Of a stretch of 64,000 nt of DNA, positions 16,480 through 26,526 are shown in pieces. Under the pieces are notes generated by a model. That model saw only the letters and a list, made by a program, of their open reading frames with translations, did no database searches and was not told the origin of the DNA. Numbering within the stretch: the first letter of the stretch is position 1; every line of letters starts with the position of its first letter. Source of the stretch: Geothermobacter hydrogeniphilus. GTDB taxonomy: Bacteria; Desulfobacterota; Desulfuromonadia; Desulfuromonadales; Geothermobacteraceae. Location: the NCBI RefSeq assembly GCF_002093115.1, contig NZ_NAAD01000015.1, positions 1-64,000 on the forward strand, given 5' to 3'. A program made the translations under genes and the position numbers.

Positions 16480-19400
16480 TCAACCTGCCAGGTAATGTTC
16501 AAAGATGGTCCTGATGTTGCCGGTGACGGCCCGGTAATCTTCGAGGAACGTCACCTCGGGTTTTTTCGGTTTCTCAGGATACCCGAGTCTCCTGGCGAGT
16601 TTGCGCAGGTAGGCCGGGTCGCCGGAGAGTTCATTGATGGACTGGTCATGGACCAGCCGCAGCCGGTTTTCGAGACGCCGCAGAAATTTGTAGCCGCTGC
16701 TCAGCAACTGGTTCTCGGTTTCGGTCAGCAAGCCGAGATCGGCAAGGGACTGCAGCGTCTGCAGAGTATTTTGGCTGCGCAGCTCGGGGTGCCGGGCGCC
16801 ATGTTTGAGCTGCAGATACTGGGTAAGAAACTCGACGTCGACCATGCCGCCGCGACCGGTCTTGATGTTGAAATGGGCGTCATCCTCGCGGGCGATCTCG
16901 GTTTCCATGCGTTGCCGCAGGCGCCTGATTTCTTCCGCGGCGTTCTCCGGCAGCGGCTGCTGATAGAGGATGTTGTCAACCAGGCGGGTGAGTTCAGTGA
17001 CCAGGTCCTCCGGTCCGGCCATCGCCCGGGCTTTGGTCAGGGCCTGGCGCTCCCAGAGTTGGGCCGATTCCTGGTGATAGCGTTCGAAGGCATCCAGGCT
17101 GGTGACCAGTGGCCCCTGGTTGCCCGATGGTCGCAGTCGGGCATCGATCTCGTAGACCTTGCCTTCGCGGGTGACCAGGGTCAGGACGGAAATAATCCGT
17201 TGCGCCAGGCGGGAGAAGTATTCCCGATTGCTCTGGACGCGGAAACGTCCCGGGTCGGTTCCTTCCACCGGTCGGGTTTCCCCCTCGCCCCGGTAGACGA
17301 AAATCAGGTCGAGGTCGGAATGGTAGTTCAGTTCCCGGCCGCCGAGTTTGCCCATGCCGAGGATGACGAATCCGGCCGGCTCCCCGTCACCGGTGAAGGG
17401 CAGACCGAAACGCGGCAGCAGCTCCTGCCGGGCCAGTTCGACGGCGGCTTCAAGGCAGGCTTCGGCCAGTTCGGAAAGCTGGCGGGCGGTCTGGCCCTGC
17501 AGGGCTAGACCGTGCATGTCGTTGAGGGCGATGCGCAGCATTTCCTCTTTGCGGAAGCGGCGCAGGGCATCGAGCTGGTCTTCGTAATGATCGACCATCT
17601 CCAGCTGGACCCGCAGGTCACGGCGGAAATCATCCAGCTCCTTGATCCGTACCGCGTCGTGGCTGACCAGGGAGTCGAGAACCTGCGGGCTCTGGATGAA
17701 GATCCGGGAAAGGAACTGGCTGGTGGCGAAGAGGTTGACCAGCCGGGTGATGACCTCGGGATTCTGGGCCAGCAGCGAAAAGAAGGTTGCCCGCGCGCGC
17801 AGGGCGACGACGAAGTTTTCCAGGTTGCCGAGGGCCATATCCGGTTCGGGGGAATCGATCACCGCCTGCAGCAGTTGCGGCGCCAGCTTTTCCAGCTGGC
17901 GGCGGGAACGTGGTGCCATCGGGTTGTGCGGCGGGCCGTGACGGAGGATCTGCAGGGATTCGAAGGCTCCGTCGGGATTGCGGAAGCCGTTCTCTTCAAG
18001 CAGGTCCTTGACGAAATCGGGATCGGTGTTTTCATCGAGCAGAACGCCGATTTCGGGGCGGATGCCGCTGCCGAGTTCTTCGTCGCTGGTGTAGAAGAGG
18101 CTGTGAAACAACTCGGCGACGGCATCCCGGTGCCGCTGCAGTTCAGTCAGGAAGGCCGCTGCGTCGGCGAAGCCGCTGCGCCGCGCCAGGGCGCGCAGCT
18201 CCTCGGGCCTGGACGGCAGGCTGTGGGTCTGCCCCTCCTGGACCATCTGGATGCGATGCTCGGTATTGCGCAGGAAGATGTAGGCCTCGCGCAGGGCGAC
18301 GTGGTCCCGCTCGGGGATCAGCCCCTCGGCCAGCAGCTGGTCGAGGGCGTCGAGTGAGTTGCGGACCCGCAGTCGCGGATTCTTCCCGGCGTGGACGACC
18401 TGCAGCGCCTGGATGAAGAATTCGATTTCACGAATTCCGCCGCGCCCGAGCTTGAGATTGGTGTCGGCCTCCTGCCTGCGGGCCAGGCTCTGGTCGATGC
18501 GCTGTTTCATCCCCCGCATGTCCTCGACCATCCCGTAATCGAGATAACGGCGGTAAATGAAGGGTTCCAGGGATTTGAGCAGGCGTTCTCCGAGAGAGAT
18601 TGAACCGGCTACCGGTCGGGCTTTGAGCAGCGCGGTGCGTTCCCAGCTCTGCCCCCAGCTTTCGTAATAGGCTTCGGCGCCCCGCAGTGGTGTCGCCAGT
18701 TCGCCGCGGCTGCCCTCGGGGCGCAGGTTGAGGTCGACGCGGAAGACAAAGCCGTCGCCGGTCACCTGGCCGAGGGCGCGGCCGATCTGTTCGCTCAGCT
18801 TGCAGAAATACTGGTGCAGGGAGATCTGCCTGCCCCCACCGGGCCGGTCGGGATGGCCGGCGGTTCGGCCCCGTTCGGAGCTGTAGAAGTAGATCAGGTC
18901 GATATCCGAGGAGAAGTTCAATTCCCGGCCGCCGAGCTTGCCCATGCCGAGAATGGTGAATTCGGCTTCCAGGGGACAGGTTTCGTCTTCGGTTTCAAGC
19001 AGCGGCGCGCCATATTCGTCACGCAGCAACATGTCGCAGATTTCAAAAGCGCGCTGCAGGCAGGCGGCGGCCAGGTCGGAAAGTTCGGCTCCGGTCTGCT
19101 GAAAGTCGGCCAGGCCGCAGAGGTCGCGGCCGCCGATGCGCAGCACCTGGTGATACTTGAACTCCCGCAGCCCTTTCTGCAGAGCCGCGAAATCACTCCC
19201 CACAGGGATCTTCTGCCGCAGTTGTACCAGCATCTCTTCCCGGTCGCAGGCGGCGGTGAGGCTGCCGCCGACAAACAGGTCATGAAAATATTCGTTTTTC
19301 CGGCACAGGATCGAGCTGAGGAAAGCGGATGCTCCGAGGATGGTCAGCAGTTGCCGGCGTTCGTCAGGTTGTCGCAAAACCGGCATCAGCTCTTCTTTGG

Positions 19401-19644
19401 GGAGCGACCCGCTGAGTCGTTCGAGGTTGTTCAGGGCCTGGTCGGGGTCGGCGGTCGCGGCGGCATCGTTGGCGATGGCGGCCAGCAGGAGCGGGTCGCC
19501 GGTCAGCTCGTTGAGCAGCAGCAGGTTGACGGTGGTCTTTTTGCCGTCGGCAAATCCGAGCAGCTCGGAAAGCTCCGCCAGTTCCGGATCGTCCCGATTC
19601 CGGCAGGCCGGCTGCAGTCGGTCGCTGAGTTCGCGATCGTCCAT
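16480..19644 (-). CDS. glnE: Glutamine synthetase adenylyltransferase/deadenylase
   Basis: A 1054-residue bifunctional enzyme that adenylylates and deadenylylates glutamine synthetase in response to PII and glutamine. Both nucleotidyltransferase domains are visible: GMGKLGGRELNFSSDIDLIY near residue 235 (deadenylase half) and GMGKLGGRELNYHSDLDLIF near residue 745 (adenylylating half). Each is followed by its helical linker. Full length is slightly above the E. coli size. It begins directly where mtnA ends, so they are probably co-transcribed, although the functions are unrelated. Confidence 0.95.
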   Translation of the reverse strand: MDDRELSDRLQPACRNRDDPELAELSELLGFADGKKTTVNLLLLNELTGDPLLLAAIANDAAATADPDQALNNLERLSGSLPKEELMPVLRQPDERRQLLTILGASAFLSSILCRKNEYFHDLFVGGSLTAACDREEMLVQLRQKIPVGSDFAALQKGLREFKYHQVLRIGGRDLCGLADFQQTGAELSDLAAACLQRAFEICDMLLRDEYGAPLLETEDETCPLEAEFTILGMGKLGGRELNFSSDIDLIYFYSSERGRTAGHPDRPGGGRQISLHQYFCKLSEQIGRALGQVTGDGFVFRVDLNLRPEGSRGELATPLRGAEAYYESWGQSWERTALLKARPVAGSISLGERLLKSLEPFIYRRYLDYGMVEDMRGMKQRIDQSLARRQEADTNLKLGRGGIREIEFFIQALQVVHAGKNPRLRVRNSLDALDQLLAEGLIPERDHVALREAYIFLRNTEHRIQMVQEGQTHSLPSRPEELRALARRSGFADAAAFLTELQRHRDAVAELFHSLFYTSDEELGSGIRPEIGVLLDENTDPDFVKDLLEENGFRNPDGAFESLQILRHGPPHNPMAPRSRRQLEKLAPQLLQAVIDSPEPDMALGNLENFVVALRARATFFSLLAQNPEVITRLVNLFATSQFLSRIFIQSPQVLDSLVSHDAVRIKELDDFRRDLRVQLEMVDHYEDQLDALRRFRKEEMLRIALNDMHGLALQGQTARQLSELAEACLEAAVELARQELLPRFGLPFTGDGEPAGFVILGMGKLGGRELNYHSDLDLIFVYRGEGETRPVEGTDPGRFRVQSNREYFSRLAQRIISVLTLVTREGKVYEIDARLRPSGNQGPLVTSLDAFERYHQESAQLWERQALTKARAMAGPEDLVTELTRLVDNILYQQPLPENAAEEIRRLRQRMETEIAREDDAHFNIKTGRGGMVDVEFLTQYLQLKHGARHPELRSQNTLQTLQSLADLGLLTETENQLLSSGYKFLRRLENRLRLVHDQSINELSGDPAYLRKLARRLGYPEKPKKPEVTFLEDYRAVTGNIRTIFEHYLAG

Positions 19645-20733
<1,089 letters not shown>

Positions 20734-20751
20734 GGGAGTATTCCTTTATTA

Positions 20752-20876
20752 TCAAAGGCGGCTGAAAGGCAAAGGGATAAAGGCTAAGGGGGAGACAAAA
20801 ACCTTTAGCCTTTGGCCCTTGGCCGATTTTAATTCCCTCGGCGCCCTTGGTGTCTTGGTGGCCGGATTTTTTTCTG
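20752..20876. repeat. Intergenic inverted repeat between gatB and mtnA
   Basis: Two imperfect arms (GGCAAAGGGATAAAGGCTAA and the reverse complement of CCTTTAGCCTTTGGCC) form a long hairpin. They are followed by GCGCCCTTGGTGTCTTGGTG, which matches an arm of the repeat in the gatB-gatA gap. This is a low-complexity, repetitive, non-coding sequence that separates gatB from mtnA on the minus strand. Confidence 0.6.
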
Positions 20877-22313
20877 TCAGTCCAGCTTCTTCCGCAGCAG
20901 CTCATTCACCAGCTGCGGGTTGGCCCTGCCTTTGCTGGCCTTCATCACCTGGCCGACGATGAAGCCGAGGACCTTGGTCTGGCCGGAACGGTACTGTTCG
21001 ACCTGCGCTCCGCAGTTCGCCAGCACCTCGTCGACGAGGGCCTCGATGGCGCCGCTGTCGGTGACCTGTTTGAGCCCTTTCTCCTCGATGATGGTGTCGG
21101 CGTCCCTGCCGCTCTCCCAGATCAGGTCGAAGACCTGTTTGGCGATATTGCTGGAAATGCTTTTGTCGTCGATCCGTTTCAGCAGGCCGGCGAGCAGCTC
21201 CGGGGTGACCGGGATGGCGTCGACCGCCAGGCCGGTCTCGTTCAGTTTGCGCTGGATGTCCCCCTGCACCCAGTTGGCGCAGAGTTTCGGATTGTCATGC
21301 CGGGCGAGACAGGCCTCGAAGTATTCGGCCACTTTGCGGTCGGCGGTGAGGACTTCGGCATCATAGGGTTTGAGGCCGAGTTCCTGCTGGTAGCGCGCCA
21401 GCTTGGCTTCCGGCAGTTCCGGCAGTTCCTTGCGGACCCGTTCGACCCATTCCGGGTCGACTGTCAGCGGCAGCAGGTCGGGGTCGGGGAAGTAGCGGTA
21501 GTCGTGGGCCTCCTCCTTGCCGCGCATCGAGCGGGTGGTGCCCTTGTCGCTGTCGAACAGCCGGGTTTCCTGGATCACCGTGCCGCCGTCCTCGATCAGT
21601 TCGATCTGGCGTTCGATCTCGTAGTCGATCGCCTCCCGGATGAAGCGGAAGGAGTTGATGTTTTTCAGCTCGGCGCGGGTGCCGAACTCCTCCCGGCCGC
21701 GCGGACGGACCGAGACGTTGGCGTCGCAGCGGAAGGAGCCTTCTTCCAGGTTGCCGTCACAGATGCCGAGGTAGACGACGATCTGGTGCAGTTTCTTCAG
21801 GTAGGCGATGGCCTCGTCGGCGCTGCGCATGTCCGGTTCGGAAACGATCTCCAGCAACGGCGTGCAGGCGCGGTTGAGGTCGACCCGGGAGCTGCCTTCC
21901 CCTTCGGCGTGCAGCAGTTTGCCGGCATCTTCTTCCATGTGGATGCGGGTGATGCCGATCCGTTGCGGGCCGCGTCCTTCGGTTTCGATGTCAAGCCAGC
22001 CATGCTCGCAGATCGGCAGTTCGAACTGGCTGATCTGGTAGCCCTTGGGCAGGTCCGGGTAGAAATAGTTCTTGCGGGCGAAGACTGAACGCGGGGCGAT
22101 CCGGCAGTTGGTCGCCAGCCCGGCCTTGATGGCGTTCTCGACCACCTGGCGGTTGAGGACCGGCAGGGCGCCGGGCAGCCCGAGACAGACCGGGCAGGTC
22201 TGGCTGTTGGGCGTCCGGCCGAATTCGGTGGAACAGCCGCAGAAGATCTTGGTGTCGGTGGTCAGCTGGACGTGAACTTCCAGGCCGATGACCGGTTCGA
22301 AGAGTGAGGACAT
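20877..22313 (-). CDS. gatB: Asp-tRNA(Asn)/Glu-tRNA(Gln) amidotransferase subunit B
   Basis: At 478 residues it is the normal length. The N-terminus [20 protein letters not shown] and the block [15 protein letters not shown] are signature sequences, and the C-terminal YqeY-like tail is complete. It binds the mischarged tRNA and activates it with ATP for transamidation by GatA. Its presence implies indirect synthesis of Gln-tRNA and/or Asn-tRNA. It lies after gatC and gatA on the same strand, separated from gatA by a 217-base repeat. Confidence 0.95.
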   Translation of the reverse strand: MSSLFEPVIGLEVHVQLTTDTKIFCGCSTEFGRTPNSQTCPVCLGLPGALPVLNRQVVENAIKAGLATNCRIAPRSVFARKNYFYPDLPKGYQISQFELPICEHGWLDIETEGRGPQRIGITRIHMEEDAGKLLHAEGEGSSRVDLNRACTPLLEIVSEPDMRSADEAIAYLKKLHQIVVYLGICDGNLEEGSFRCDANVSVRPRGREEFGTRAELKNINSFRFIREAIDYEIERQIELIEDGGTVIQETRLFDSDKGTTRSMRGKEEAHDYRYFPDPDLLPLTVDPEWVERVRKELPELPEAKLARYQQELGLKPYDAEVLTADRKVAEYFEACLARHDNPKLCANWVQGDIQRKLNETGLAVDAIPVTPELLAGLLKRIDDKSISSNIAKQVFDLIWESGRDADTIIEEKGLKQVTDSGAIEALVDEVLANCGAQVEQYRSGQTKVLGFIVGQVMKASKGRANPQLVNELLRKKLD

Positions 22314-22340
22314 GGTGCTACCTTTCAGGGATAAAGGCTT

Positions 22341-22497
22341 TTTTTACCACGGAGGCACGGAGAAAATCGATTTGCCGCCAAGGCACCAAGGCACCAAGGC
22401 GCCAAGAAAATCTGAAACCCAGTACTCGGGTTTTAGGTCCAACCCTGAATTGCCTTTGCTTTTCTTAGTGCCTTGGCGTCTTGGTGGCTAAAGGATT
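22341..22497. repeat. Long hairpin repeat between gatA and gatB
   Basis: Inverted arms 22374-22398 and 22464-22488 match at about 21 of 25 bases; the core is CCAAGGCACCAAG. Flanking them is ACCACGGAGGCACGGAG at 22346-22362. It carries no gene and interrupts the gat operon. The arms share sequence with 20852-20875, and the purine-rich style recurs at 49288-49390. Confidence 0.75.
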
Positions 22498-22530
22498 TTA
22501 AGGTTTTTGTGCCTCTATGGTGAATCGATT

Positions 22531-23988
22531 TCAAATTTCTGCCGTTTTCAGATGCCACTCGGTTGCCTGCTGGTAGGCGTGACCGGCGCGCAGCAGGGTT
22601 TCTTCGCCGAAGGGCCGGCCGATCAACTGCAGGCCGATCGGCAGATTCTGCCCGGAGAAACCGCAGGGGACGCTCATGGCGCAGGTTCCGGCGAGGTTGA
22701 CCGGGATGGTGAAGATATCCGAGAGGTACATCTGCAACGGGTCGTTGACCTTTTCTCCGAGTTTGAAGGCCGGGGTCGGCGAGACCGGCGTCAGCAGCAG
22801 GTCGACCTGATCGAAGGCTTTGTTGAAATCGTCGCGGATCAGGGTGCGGACCTTCTGGGCCCTGAGATAGTAGGCGTCGTAGTAGCCGCTTGACAGGGCG
22901 TAGGTGCCGAGCATGATGCGCCGTTTGACTTCGTCGCCGAAGCCTTCGGCGCGGCTGCGGCAGTACATGTCGATCAGGCCCGAACCATTGTCGACCCGGC
23001 GGCCGTAGCGCACCCCGTCGTAACGGGCCAGGTTGCTGGAAGCTTCGGCGGTGGCCACCAGGTAGTAACAGGCGACGGCGTAGTCGGTGTGCGGCAGGCT
23101 GACCTCGACAATTTCCGCGCCGAGGTCGCGGTAGACGGCGACCGCCGTTTCGACCGCCTGCTTGACATCGGCATCGAGCCCGTCAATGAAATATTCTTTC
23201 GGCAGGCCGATTTTCAGGCCCCTGACATCTTCGCCGAGGGCGGCGCTGTAGTCGGGGACCGGGGTGTCGACCGAGGTCGAATCGGCCGGATCGAAACCGG
23301 CCACCGCCTGCAGCAGCAGGGCGCAATCCCCGACCGTGCGCGCCAGCGGGCCGACCTGGTCAAGGGAAGAGGCATAGGCGATGACGCCGTAGCGCGACAC
23401 CCGGCCGTAGGTCGGTTTGAGTCCGACCACGCCGCAGTGGCCAGCCGGCTGGCGGATCGAGCCGCCGGTGTCGGTACCGAGGGTCGCCACCGCCTGGCGG
23501 GCGGCGACCGCGGCGGCACTGCCGCCGGAGGAGCCGCCCGGTACCCGGTTCGGATCCCAGGGGTTGCGGCAGGGACCGGCGGCCGAATTCTCGTTGGAGG
23601 AGCCCATGGCGAACTCGTCCATATTGAGCTTGCCGAGCAGCACCGCACCCTGTTCCTTGAGCCGGGCGATGGCAGTGGCATCGTAGGGCGCGACATAGTT
23701 TTCGAGAATGCGCGACCCGGCAGTGGTGCGGATGCCCTCGGTGTTGAAGATATCCTTGACCGCCAGCGGGATGCCGGTCAGCGGTGCGGCATCACCTTTT
23801 TTCCGACGGATGTCGGCGGCTTCGGCGGCGGCCAGCGCCGATTCTTCGCAGATAGTGATGAAGCTGTTGAGGCTCCCGCCGGTGGCGTTGATGCGGTCCA
23901 GGTAGGCCCGGGTCAGTTCCCGGGAACTGAATTCGCCGCCGGCCAGTTTGCTCTGCAGTTGCTGCAGGTTCAGATCGATAAAGGGCAT
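22531..23988 (-). CDS. gatA: Aspartyl/glutamyl-tRNA amidotransferase subunit A
   Basis: The 485-residue amidase-signature enzyme releases ammonia from glutamine for GatB. The Ser-cisSer-Lys triad is visible: Lys in [10 protein letters not shown] (about residue 79), and the serines in [13 protein letters not shown] (about 152-164) and [15 protein letters not shown] (about 171-185). It starts at ATG 23988. gatC lies 42 bases upstream on the same strand. Confidence 0.96.
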   Translation of the reverse strand: MPFIDLNLQQLQSKLAGGEFSSRELTRAYLDRINATGGSLNSFITICEESALAAAEAADIRRKKGDAAPLTGIPLAVKDIFNTEGIRTTAGSRILENYVAPYDATAIARLKEQGAVLLGKLNMDEFAMGSSNENSAAGPCRNPWDPNRVPGGSSGGSAAAVAARQAVATLGTDTGGSIRQPAGHCGVVGLKPTYGRVSRYGVIAYASSLDQVGPLARTVGDCALLLQAVAGFDPADSTSVDTPVPDYSAALGEDVRGLKIGLPKEYFIDGLDADVKQAVETAVAVYRDLGAEIVEVSLPHTDYAVACYYLVATAEASSNLARYDGVRYGRRVDNGSGLIDMYCRSRAEGFGDEVKRRIMLGTYALSSGYYDAYYLRAQKVRTLIRDDFNKAFDQVDLLLTPVSPTPAFKLGEKVNDPLQMYLSDIFTIPVNLAGTCAMSVPCGFSGQNLPIGLQLIGRPFGEETLLRAGHAYQQATEWHLKTAEI

Positions 23989-24030
23989 GGCTTGTCAACC
24001 TTGTCGGTTCAGGTTTGGCGAAACGCGGGA

Positions 24031-24318
24031 TTATTCAATGACCTTGGGAACGAGGAAGCAGCTGTCGTCGCCCGCGGGCGCGTTGATCAGCGCCTTTTCG
24101 GTCCCGATGGACGGGCGGACCCGGTCCTCGCGGAAGGCATTCTCCATCGGCACCGCGTGGGCGGTCGGCTCGATGCCGTCGACATCGAGTTCGTTCAGCT
24201 TGTCGACGTAACTGAGGATCGCATCCATGTCGGCGGCCAGGCGGTCAAGTTCATTGTCGGCCAGATCGAGACGGGCAAGGCGGGCGACGTGCGCGACCTG
24301 TTCACGGGTCATGCTCAT
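24031..24318 (-). CDS. gatC: Aspartyl/glutamyl-tRNA amidotransferase subunit C
   Basis: The 95-residue small subunit stabilises GatA. Typical sequence is MTREQVAHVARLARLDL at the N-terminus and YVDKLNELDVDGIEPTAHA in the middle. I start at ATG 24318 (MSMTREQ) because AGGAG lies 8 bases upstream; a longer in-frame version has no support. It is the first gene of the gatCAB set. Confidence 0.93.
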   Translation of the reverse strand: MSMTREQVAHVARLARLDLADNELDRLAADMDAILSYVDKLNELDVDGIEPTAHAVPMENAFREDRVRPSIGTEKALINAPAGDDSCFLVPKVIE

Positions 24319-24396
24319 GGTTTCACTCCTTAGTGGGTCTGTCAAAGCCTGTTAAAATAACATGTCTGGCAGGTTTATGACAAGGCCGGGCCGGGA

Positions 24397-24575
24397 CCCC
24401 AAATCCACCGGCAATTTCGGGATTCGGCTGTCGTTACGGATGAATCCGCTTCGTTGCCTTCACCGCTTCGGTGCTCAACGTAGCTCGGCCACGTCTGCGC
24501 CCGAATCGGCGCGGCGCCTCGCATCTCCACCCGTTTCGCCACCCTCGGTCCACAAAACCGCCGGTGGATTTGGGG
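24397..24575. repeat. 179-bp element with perfect 16-bp terminal inverted repeats
   Basis: CCCCAAATCCACCGGC at 24397-24412 is exactly inverted at 24560-24575. A second nested pair lies inside (GATTCGG near 24420 with CCGAATC near 24499). The interior is GC-rich and repetitive (GCTTCG/CTTCGG units) and encodes nothing convincing. It has the shape of a miniature inverted-repeat element or a structured RNA. It sits between gatC and the OmpA-family gene and fills most of that 398-base gap. Confidence 0.7.
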
Positions 24576-24716
24576 GGACGGTGGGGCATCGACAGCAGGA
24601 TGACCCGGGGGAATTGAATGATTGAAAAGTCGTCTCGCGGGGATTATGTTAGGATTTAAACCAGCAGGATCGATATATGCGGTGTCGTCCTATCCACAGC
24701 TAAAGGAGATGTTCAA

Positions 24717-25370
24717 ATGCGTAACCTGATGATTGTTCTGATGGTGCTGACATTCTTTGTTGCCGGTTGTGCGCCTCCGGCCAACAAGGCCGAACAGGGA
24801 ACCCGGGTCGGGGTCGGGGTCGGTGCCGTCGGCGGCGCGCTGCTCGGCCAGGCGATCGGCGGCAACACCAAGTCGACCCTGATCGGGGCCGGCATCGGCG
24901 CCCTGGTCGGCGGTATCGCCGGCAACCAGATCGGTTCCTACATGGACGCCCAGGAGGCGGCCTTCCGCCAGGAACTGGCGGCGGTTGAAGGCGCCAACAT
25001 CCGGCGCAACGCCGACACCCTGGCGCTGACCTTTAAGTCGGATGTGCTGTTCGATGTCAACTCGGCGACCCTTAAAGCGGGGGCCCATGATGAGATATTC
25101 CGGGTGGCCAAGGTTCTCAACCAGTATCCGCAGACCACCCTGCTGGTTGCCGGCCATACCGACAGCACCGGCAGTGAGCAGTACAATCAGCAGCTTTCCG
25201 AGCGCCGCGCGCAGGTGGTCAAGAACGCCCTGGTCGGCAACGGGGTCAATCCCGACCGGATCCGCGTCATCGGTTACGGCGAAGGCAAGCCGATTGCCAG
25301 CAACGCCAGTGAGTCCGGTCGGCAGTTGAACCGCCGGGTGGTGATCACCATCGAACCGATTCGCGGCTGA
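24717..25370 (+). CDS. OmpA-family lipoprotein with glycine-zipper
   Basis: The 217-residue protein has a signal peptide with lipobox VAGC (Cys about 18). A glycine-zipper segment follows (about 30-75, GVGVGAVGGALLGQAIGG and repeats). Residues ~105-215 are an OmpA C-terminal domain with LFDVNSATLK, VAGHTDSTGS, NQQLSERRAQVV and NRRVVITI. It anchors the outer membrane to peptidoglycan, as in YiaD-like proteins. AAAGGAGA precedes the ATG. The gene stands alone and ends before a repeat and a bidirectional terminator. Confidence 0.9.
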   Translation: MRNLMIVLMVLTFFVAGCAPPANKAEQGTRVGVGVGAVGGALLGQAIGGNTKSTLIGAGIGALVGGIAGNQIGSYMDAQEAAFRQELAAVEGANIRRNADTLALTFKSDVLFDVNSATLKAGAHDEIFRVAKVLNQYPQTTLLVAGHTDSTGSEQYNQQLSERRAQVVKNALVGNGVNPDRIRVIGYGEGKPIASNASESGRQLNRRVVITIEPIRG

Positions 25371-25386
25371 AGGCAGTGCGATCAAT

Positions 25387-25460
25387 CCTGAATCCGTGAG
25401 TTCCTGCTGGGTGGAGAGTGCTTGTGCTGTCCGCCGACAAGGGGTTCACCGATTCGGGTT
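25387..25460. repeat. Palindromic repeat family, copy A
   Basis: CCTGAATCCGTGAG at 25387-25400 is nearly inverted at 25445-25460 (TTCACCGATTCGGGTT). The same motif pair occurs at 27633-27709 and 41497-41560, and in degenerate form at 59813-59843. Confidence 0.65.
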
Positions 25461-25466
25461 TACACA

Positions 25467-25508
25467 AAACAGCCCGCCACCTGATGAACAGGGGCGGGCT
25501 GTTTTTAT
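25467..25508. terminator. Bidirectional terminator between ompA-like gene and tatA
   Basis: A perfect 12-bp stem (AAACAGCCCGCC at 25467-25478 with GGCGGGCTGTTT at 25493-25504) has a T-tract on the right and A-residues on the left. It can terminate both the plus-strand OmpA-family gene and the minus-strand tatA gene. Confidence 0.88.
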
Positions 25509-25538
25509 TTCTTCAGGCTGCAACCGTTTCTCGTGGTT

Positions 25539-25742
25539 TCAGCTGTCTTTCTTTTCGTCGTCCTTTTTCTCGTCGTCGAGCCGTTCAAGCTCCTGATCCT
25601 CGTCAGCGTCGTTCATCCCTTTTTTGAAATTCCGGATGCCCTTGCCGAGGGCTCCACCGACCTGCGGCAGTTTGCCCGCGCCGAAGATCACCAGAACGAT
25701 GACCAGAATAATGACCAGTTCCTGTGTGCCGAGTCCGAACAT
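25539..25742 (-). CDS. tatA: Twin-arginine translocase subunit TatA
   Basis: A 67-residue protein with the classical TatA layout: [20 protein letters not shown] as transmembrane helix, the FG-x-x-KLP hinge ([10 protein letters not shown]), an amphipathic helix ([13 protein letters not shown]) and an acidic/basic tail. It forms the Tat pore for folded proteins. It lies next to a torD gene and a Tat-exported molybdoenzyme (29469-31667), so a dedicated export role is likely. No tatC is in the window. Confidence 0.93.
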   Translation of the reverse strand: MFGLGTQELVIILVIVLVIFGAGKLPQVGGALGKGIRNFKKGMNDADEDQELERLDDEKKDDEKKDS

Positions 25743-25905
25743 GATGGTTTAGCCTCCTCCGCTGGAATGCTGCTTTTATACACTGAAATGTGGCAAAAAA
25801 CAATAAATCTTTTCAGCGTTTACGGTGAGCCGGTGACGGAAACCGGTTGCATTTCCAGTTATATTCGTATATCTATATATTTACCCGATTGAAAGGAGTC
25901 ACCCG

Positions 25906-26502
25906 ATGTTGCATGTACGCCAGAGGCTGCAGGTTTATCGTTTTTTTTCCCGGTTGTTCCGCTACCCGGATGCCGGATTGCTGCAGGAGATCGCCGCCGG
26001 CAGGACTGACGAGATCGCCGCCTGGCTGCAGCTTCCCGGGCCGGTTGATGTTCCGCAGAACGTTGCCGACCTGCAGGAGGAGTACACCGGGTTGTTTATT
26101 GCCCGCCAGGGAGGAATTCCGGCGCCGTTGTACGGTTCCGTTTACCTTGATGATGACGGCCGGTTGATGGGGGCGTCGACAGTCCGGGTGGCCGACTGCT
26201 ATCGCGACCGGGGGCTCAGTCTCGACGATGATGGCGAACCCGCCGATTTTCTCAGCACTGAACTGGAGTATCTCTACTTCCTGGTCGGCAGGGAAGTTGA
26301 TGGCCTCTCGGAGCGGCAGCTGGACAAGGTGCGGGAGATGACGACCGCGCAGCGGGACTTTCTCACCACCCTGCTGCTGCCCTGGCTGGAGCCTTTCAGT
26401 GAGCGGCTGCGGCCTTTCGGTGACGGTCTCTATCCCTGGGCGGCGCGGGTGCTGCTGGCCTTCGTCCGGCAGGAGTCGGCCTGGCTGGCCAAGTTGACCT
26501 GA
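25906..26502 (+). CDS. TorD/DmsD-family molybdoenzyme chaperone
   Basis: The 198-residue all-helical protein has the TorD family pattern: RLQVYRFFSRLFRYPD near the N-terminus, LQEEYTGLFI, and the region EPADFLSTELEYLYFL (about residues 110-125). Such chaperones bind the Tat signal and insert molybdopterin before export. AAAGGAG lies 9 bases before the ATG. It is divergent from tatA and convergent with the minus-strand respiratory operon whose catalytic subunit it most likely serves. Confidence 0.85.
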   Translation: MLHVRQRLQVYRFFSRLFRYPDAGLLQEIAAGRTDEIAAWLQLPGPVDVPQNVADLQEEYTGLFIARQGGIPAPLYGSVYLDDDGRLMGASTVRVADCYRDRGLSLDDDGEPADFLSTELEYLYFLVGREVDGLSERQLDKVREMTTAQRDFLTTLLLPWLEPFSERLRPFGDGLYPWAARVLLAFVRQESAWLAKLT

Positions 26503-26526
26503 GCCTGGTGGAGATGACGGGCAGTG

